Assembly (NCBI GenBank): GCA_934130485.1
Contig: CAKOYE010000028.1
Location: forward strand, 1 to 14,405
DNA: 14,405 bases
Source: an uncultured Bacilli bacterium
GTDB lineage: Bacteria > Bacillota_I > Bacilli_A > RF39 > UBA660
Direction of reading: 5' to 3'
Part shown: positions 13,183 to 14,405 of the stretch, piece by piece
Numbering within the stretch: position 1 is the first letter of the stretch
How the letters are laid out: every line of letters starts with the position of its first letter
The notes under the pieces: generated by a model
What the model was told of the DNA's origin: nothing
Database searches by the model: none
What the model saw: only the letters and a program-made list of their open reading frames with translations
Made by a program: the position numbers and the translations under genes

Positions 13183-14268
13183 TTGAAAAAAATAACAGGT
13201 TATTTGATTACAATTTTTTTATCGATTGCTGTTGGTGTTTCTGGTACGATTTATGTATATCATAAATTTCCGGTTAACTGTAGTAATACTGAATCTGTTG
13301 TTAAAGATGTAACTATTACTGAATCTAACTCAATGAAATCATCTATTGATGAAGTTTATGATTCGGTTGTGATTATTGAAACTTATAAAAATAATCAAGG
13401 TGTTGGTTCTGGTACTGGGTTTATTTATAAAATTGATGAATCTAATGGATACTTAATTACTAATTTTCATGTTATAAATGGTTCTGATAAAATATTAGTT
13501 ACTAATACTGGTGGCCAAACTGTTGAAGCTAAGCTGCTTGGTGGTGATGAATATGCCGATATAGCAGTTTTAACTATTGATAAATCTGCTAGTTTGAGTG
13601 TTGCTAAAATTGGTGATAGCACTAAAATGGAATTGGGTGATACCGTATTTACAGTAGGTTCTCCACTTGGAAAAAAATATATAGGTACAGTTACTAAGGG
13701 GATAATCTCTGGTGTTGATAGATTGGTTACTGTTTCCCTTTCAAGTGGTAGTAAATATATGATGCAAGTACTTCAAACTGATGCGGCTATTAATCCTGGA
13801 AATAGTGGAGGACCGCTTGTTAATATGCAAGGTGAGGTAATTGGCATTAATTCAATGAAATTAGTTGAAGATGAAATTGAAGGAATGGGCTTTGCAATCC
13901 CTATTGAAATTGCAATGTCTGCCACTCATAAATTAGAGCAAGGTGAAAAAGTGTTAAGACCTGTTTTAGGTGTTCAGTTAGTAGATATTACGAATACTTA
14001 TACTTTACGTTCTAATAAAATTTCTATTGATGATAATATAACTAAAGGTGCGGTAATAGTTGCTGTAGAAGATGGATATCCTGCTATGGATGCTGGTTTA
14101 AAAAAAGGTGATGTAATTTTAGAGATTAATGGCGAGGAAGTAGAAGATTCTACCCATTTGAGATTTCTATTATATAAATATAATATAAATGATATAATTA
14201 AGTTAAAAATTTATCGTGATGGAAAGATTAGAAATATAGAATTAAAGTTATATAAAAGTGCTGAGTAA
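13183..14268 (+). CDS. Membrane-anchored HtrA/DegP-like serine protease
   Basis: Envelope quality-control protease acting outside the membrane; 361 aa. Residues 4-26 form an uncleaved signal anchor; the trypsin-like domain spans about 52-250 with the triad H96 (ITNFHVING), D126 (EYADIAVL) and S208 (NPGNSGGPL); a single PDZ domain covers about 260-357, with 'GLKKGDVILEINGEEV' (305-320). Size and layout match the HtrA proteins of Bacilli. The start is TTG 13183: no ATG occurs until residue 51, past the anchor, and GGATGTGAT (13171-13179) precedes it. The gene lies 11 bp after the Abi_2 gene with no promoter between, so it depends on upstream transcription. It ends in a good terminator. Confidence 0.93.
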   Translation: MKKITGYLITIFLSIAVGVSGTIYVYHKFPVNCSNTESVVKDVTITESNSMKSSIDEVYDSVVIIETYKNNQGVGSGTGFIYKIDESNGYLITNFHVINGSDKILVTNTGGQTVEAKLLGGDEYADIAVLTIDKSASLSVAKIGDSTKMELGDTVFTVGSPLGKKYIGTVTKGIISGVDRLVTVSLSSGSKYMMQVLQTDAAINPGNSGGPLVNMQGEVIGINSMKLVEDEIEGMGFAIPIEIAMSATHKLEQGEKVLRPVLGVQLVDITNTYTLRSNKISIDDNITKGAVIVAVEDGYPAMDAGLKKGDVILEINGEEVEDSTHLRFLLYKYNINDIIKLKIYRDGKIRNIELKLYKSAE

Positions 14269-14296
14269 AAATCAAAATTTATTTTTTGATTTTTTT
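14267..14296 (+). terminator. Rho-independent terminator after htrA-like gene
   Basis: AAAAATCAAAA (14267-14277) pairs with TTTTGATTTTT (14284-14294), an 11-bp stem with a 6-nt loop, then T to 14296. It has a single G-C pair but is perfect, and it overlaps the stop codon. Confidence 0.75.
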
Positions 14297-14316
14297 ATAG
14301 TCTAAAATATTTTTGT

Positions 14317-14328
14317 ATGTGGGCACAT
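14317..14328. promoter_or_regulatory. Small inverted repeat upstream of the second amidase
   Basis: ATGTG-GG-CACAT is a perfect 5-bp inverted repeat with a 2-nt centre, GC-rich for this AT-rich gap, 40 nt before the ATG. It could be an operator, or chance. Confidence 0.3.
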
Positions 14329-14367
14329 TTATTAAAGTAAATCATAAAATTATTTAGGAGGTAATTT

Positions 14368-14405
14368 ATGAAAGATTTAAAAATTGTTATAGATGCAGGA
14401 CATGG
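14368..14405 (+). CDS. Second Amidase_3-type amidase, N-terminal fragment (3' partial)
   Basis: Twelve codons are visible: MKDLKIVIDAGH, followed by GG- at the window edge. 'KIVIDAGHG' is the first zinc-ligand motif of N-acetylmuramoyl-L-alanine amidases (Amidase_3). A strong AGGAGG (14356-14361) precedes the ATG. Unlike the amidase at 11503 it has no signal peptide, as in phage-type or cytoplasm-start lysins, so export would need another route. The rest is outside the window. Confidence 0.75.
   Translation, partial: MKDLKIVIDAGH

Noticed and set aside
1..14405. CRISPR arrays, tRNAs, insertion sequences, prophage genes
   Set aside because: I looked for direct repeats with regular spacing, tRNA arm motifs, transposase and integrase motifs and saw none.

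Overview
The window looks like chromosome from a very AT-rich, low-GC Gram-positive bacterium, probably an uncultured Bacilli or Mollicutes-adjacent gut lineage. This is inferred from four things: the base composition, the ecfA-ecfA-ecfT-truA-rplM-rpsI gene order typical of Bacillota, the TTGACA/TATAAT promoters, and strong AGGAGG or AGGTGAT ribosome binding sites. TGG is the tryptophan codon throughout and one gene ends in TGA, so the standard bacterial code (11) fits better than the mycoplasma code. All genes lie on the + strand. I see no tRNA, rRNA gene, CRISPR array, insertion sequence or phage gene.

Layout: (1) 1-2033 holds the tail of an unidentified gene, a terminator, and a divergent RNase II-type (RNB) protein with no recognisable cold-shock or S1 domains. 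(2) 2124-2765 is a membrane-anchored glucosaminidase-like wall enzyme with four cysteines. (3) 2899-3972 is an AI-2E family membrane protein. (4) 4059-7174 is an overlapping operon encoding the two ATPases and the T subunit of an ECF vitamin/metal transporter energising module, followed by the tRNA pseudouridine synthase truA. (5) 7211-8231 is the rplM-rpsI ribosomal protein operon with its own promoter, a probable L13 autoregulatory leader and a strong terminator. (6) 8330-10644 is a tight three-gene operon: an unrecognised coiled-coil membrane protein, a class I SAM methyltransferase of the RlmI/RlmK type, and an RluA-family pseudouridine synthase. (7) 10826-14405 is an envelope/defence stretch: a short collagen-like protein with a C-terminal globular domain, a secreted CwlD-like amidase, an Abi_2 (AbiD/AbiF) HEPN-type protein, a membrane-anchored HtrA protease 11 bp behind it, and the start of a second amidase.

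Most of the window is housekeeping. The points most worth following up are: the ECF module, in which both ATPases lack the switch histidine and one also lacks the ABC signature and Q-loop glutamine; the Abi_2 HEPN gene apparently co-transcribed with htrA away from any mobile element; the collagen-like protein with a cysteine just ahead of its Gly-X-Y tract; and a 19-nt sequence shared by two unrelated intergenic regions immediately after their terminators.

Four start codons were placed downstream of the longest open frame because ribosome binding sites or promoter positions require it (2899, 4059, 5691, 9102).
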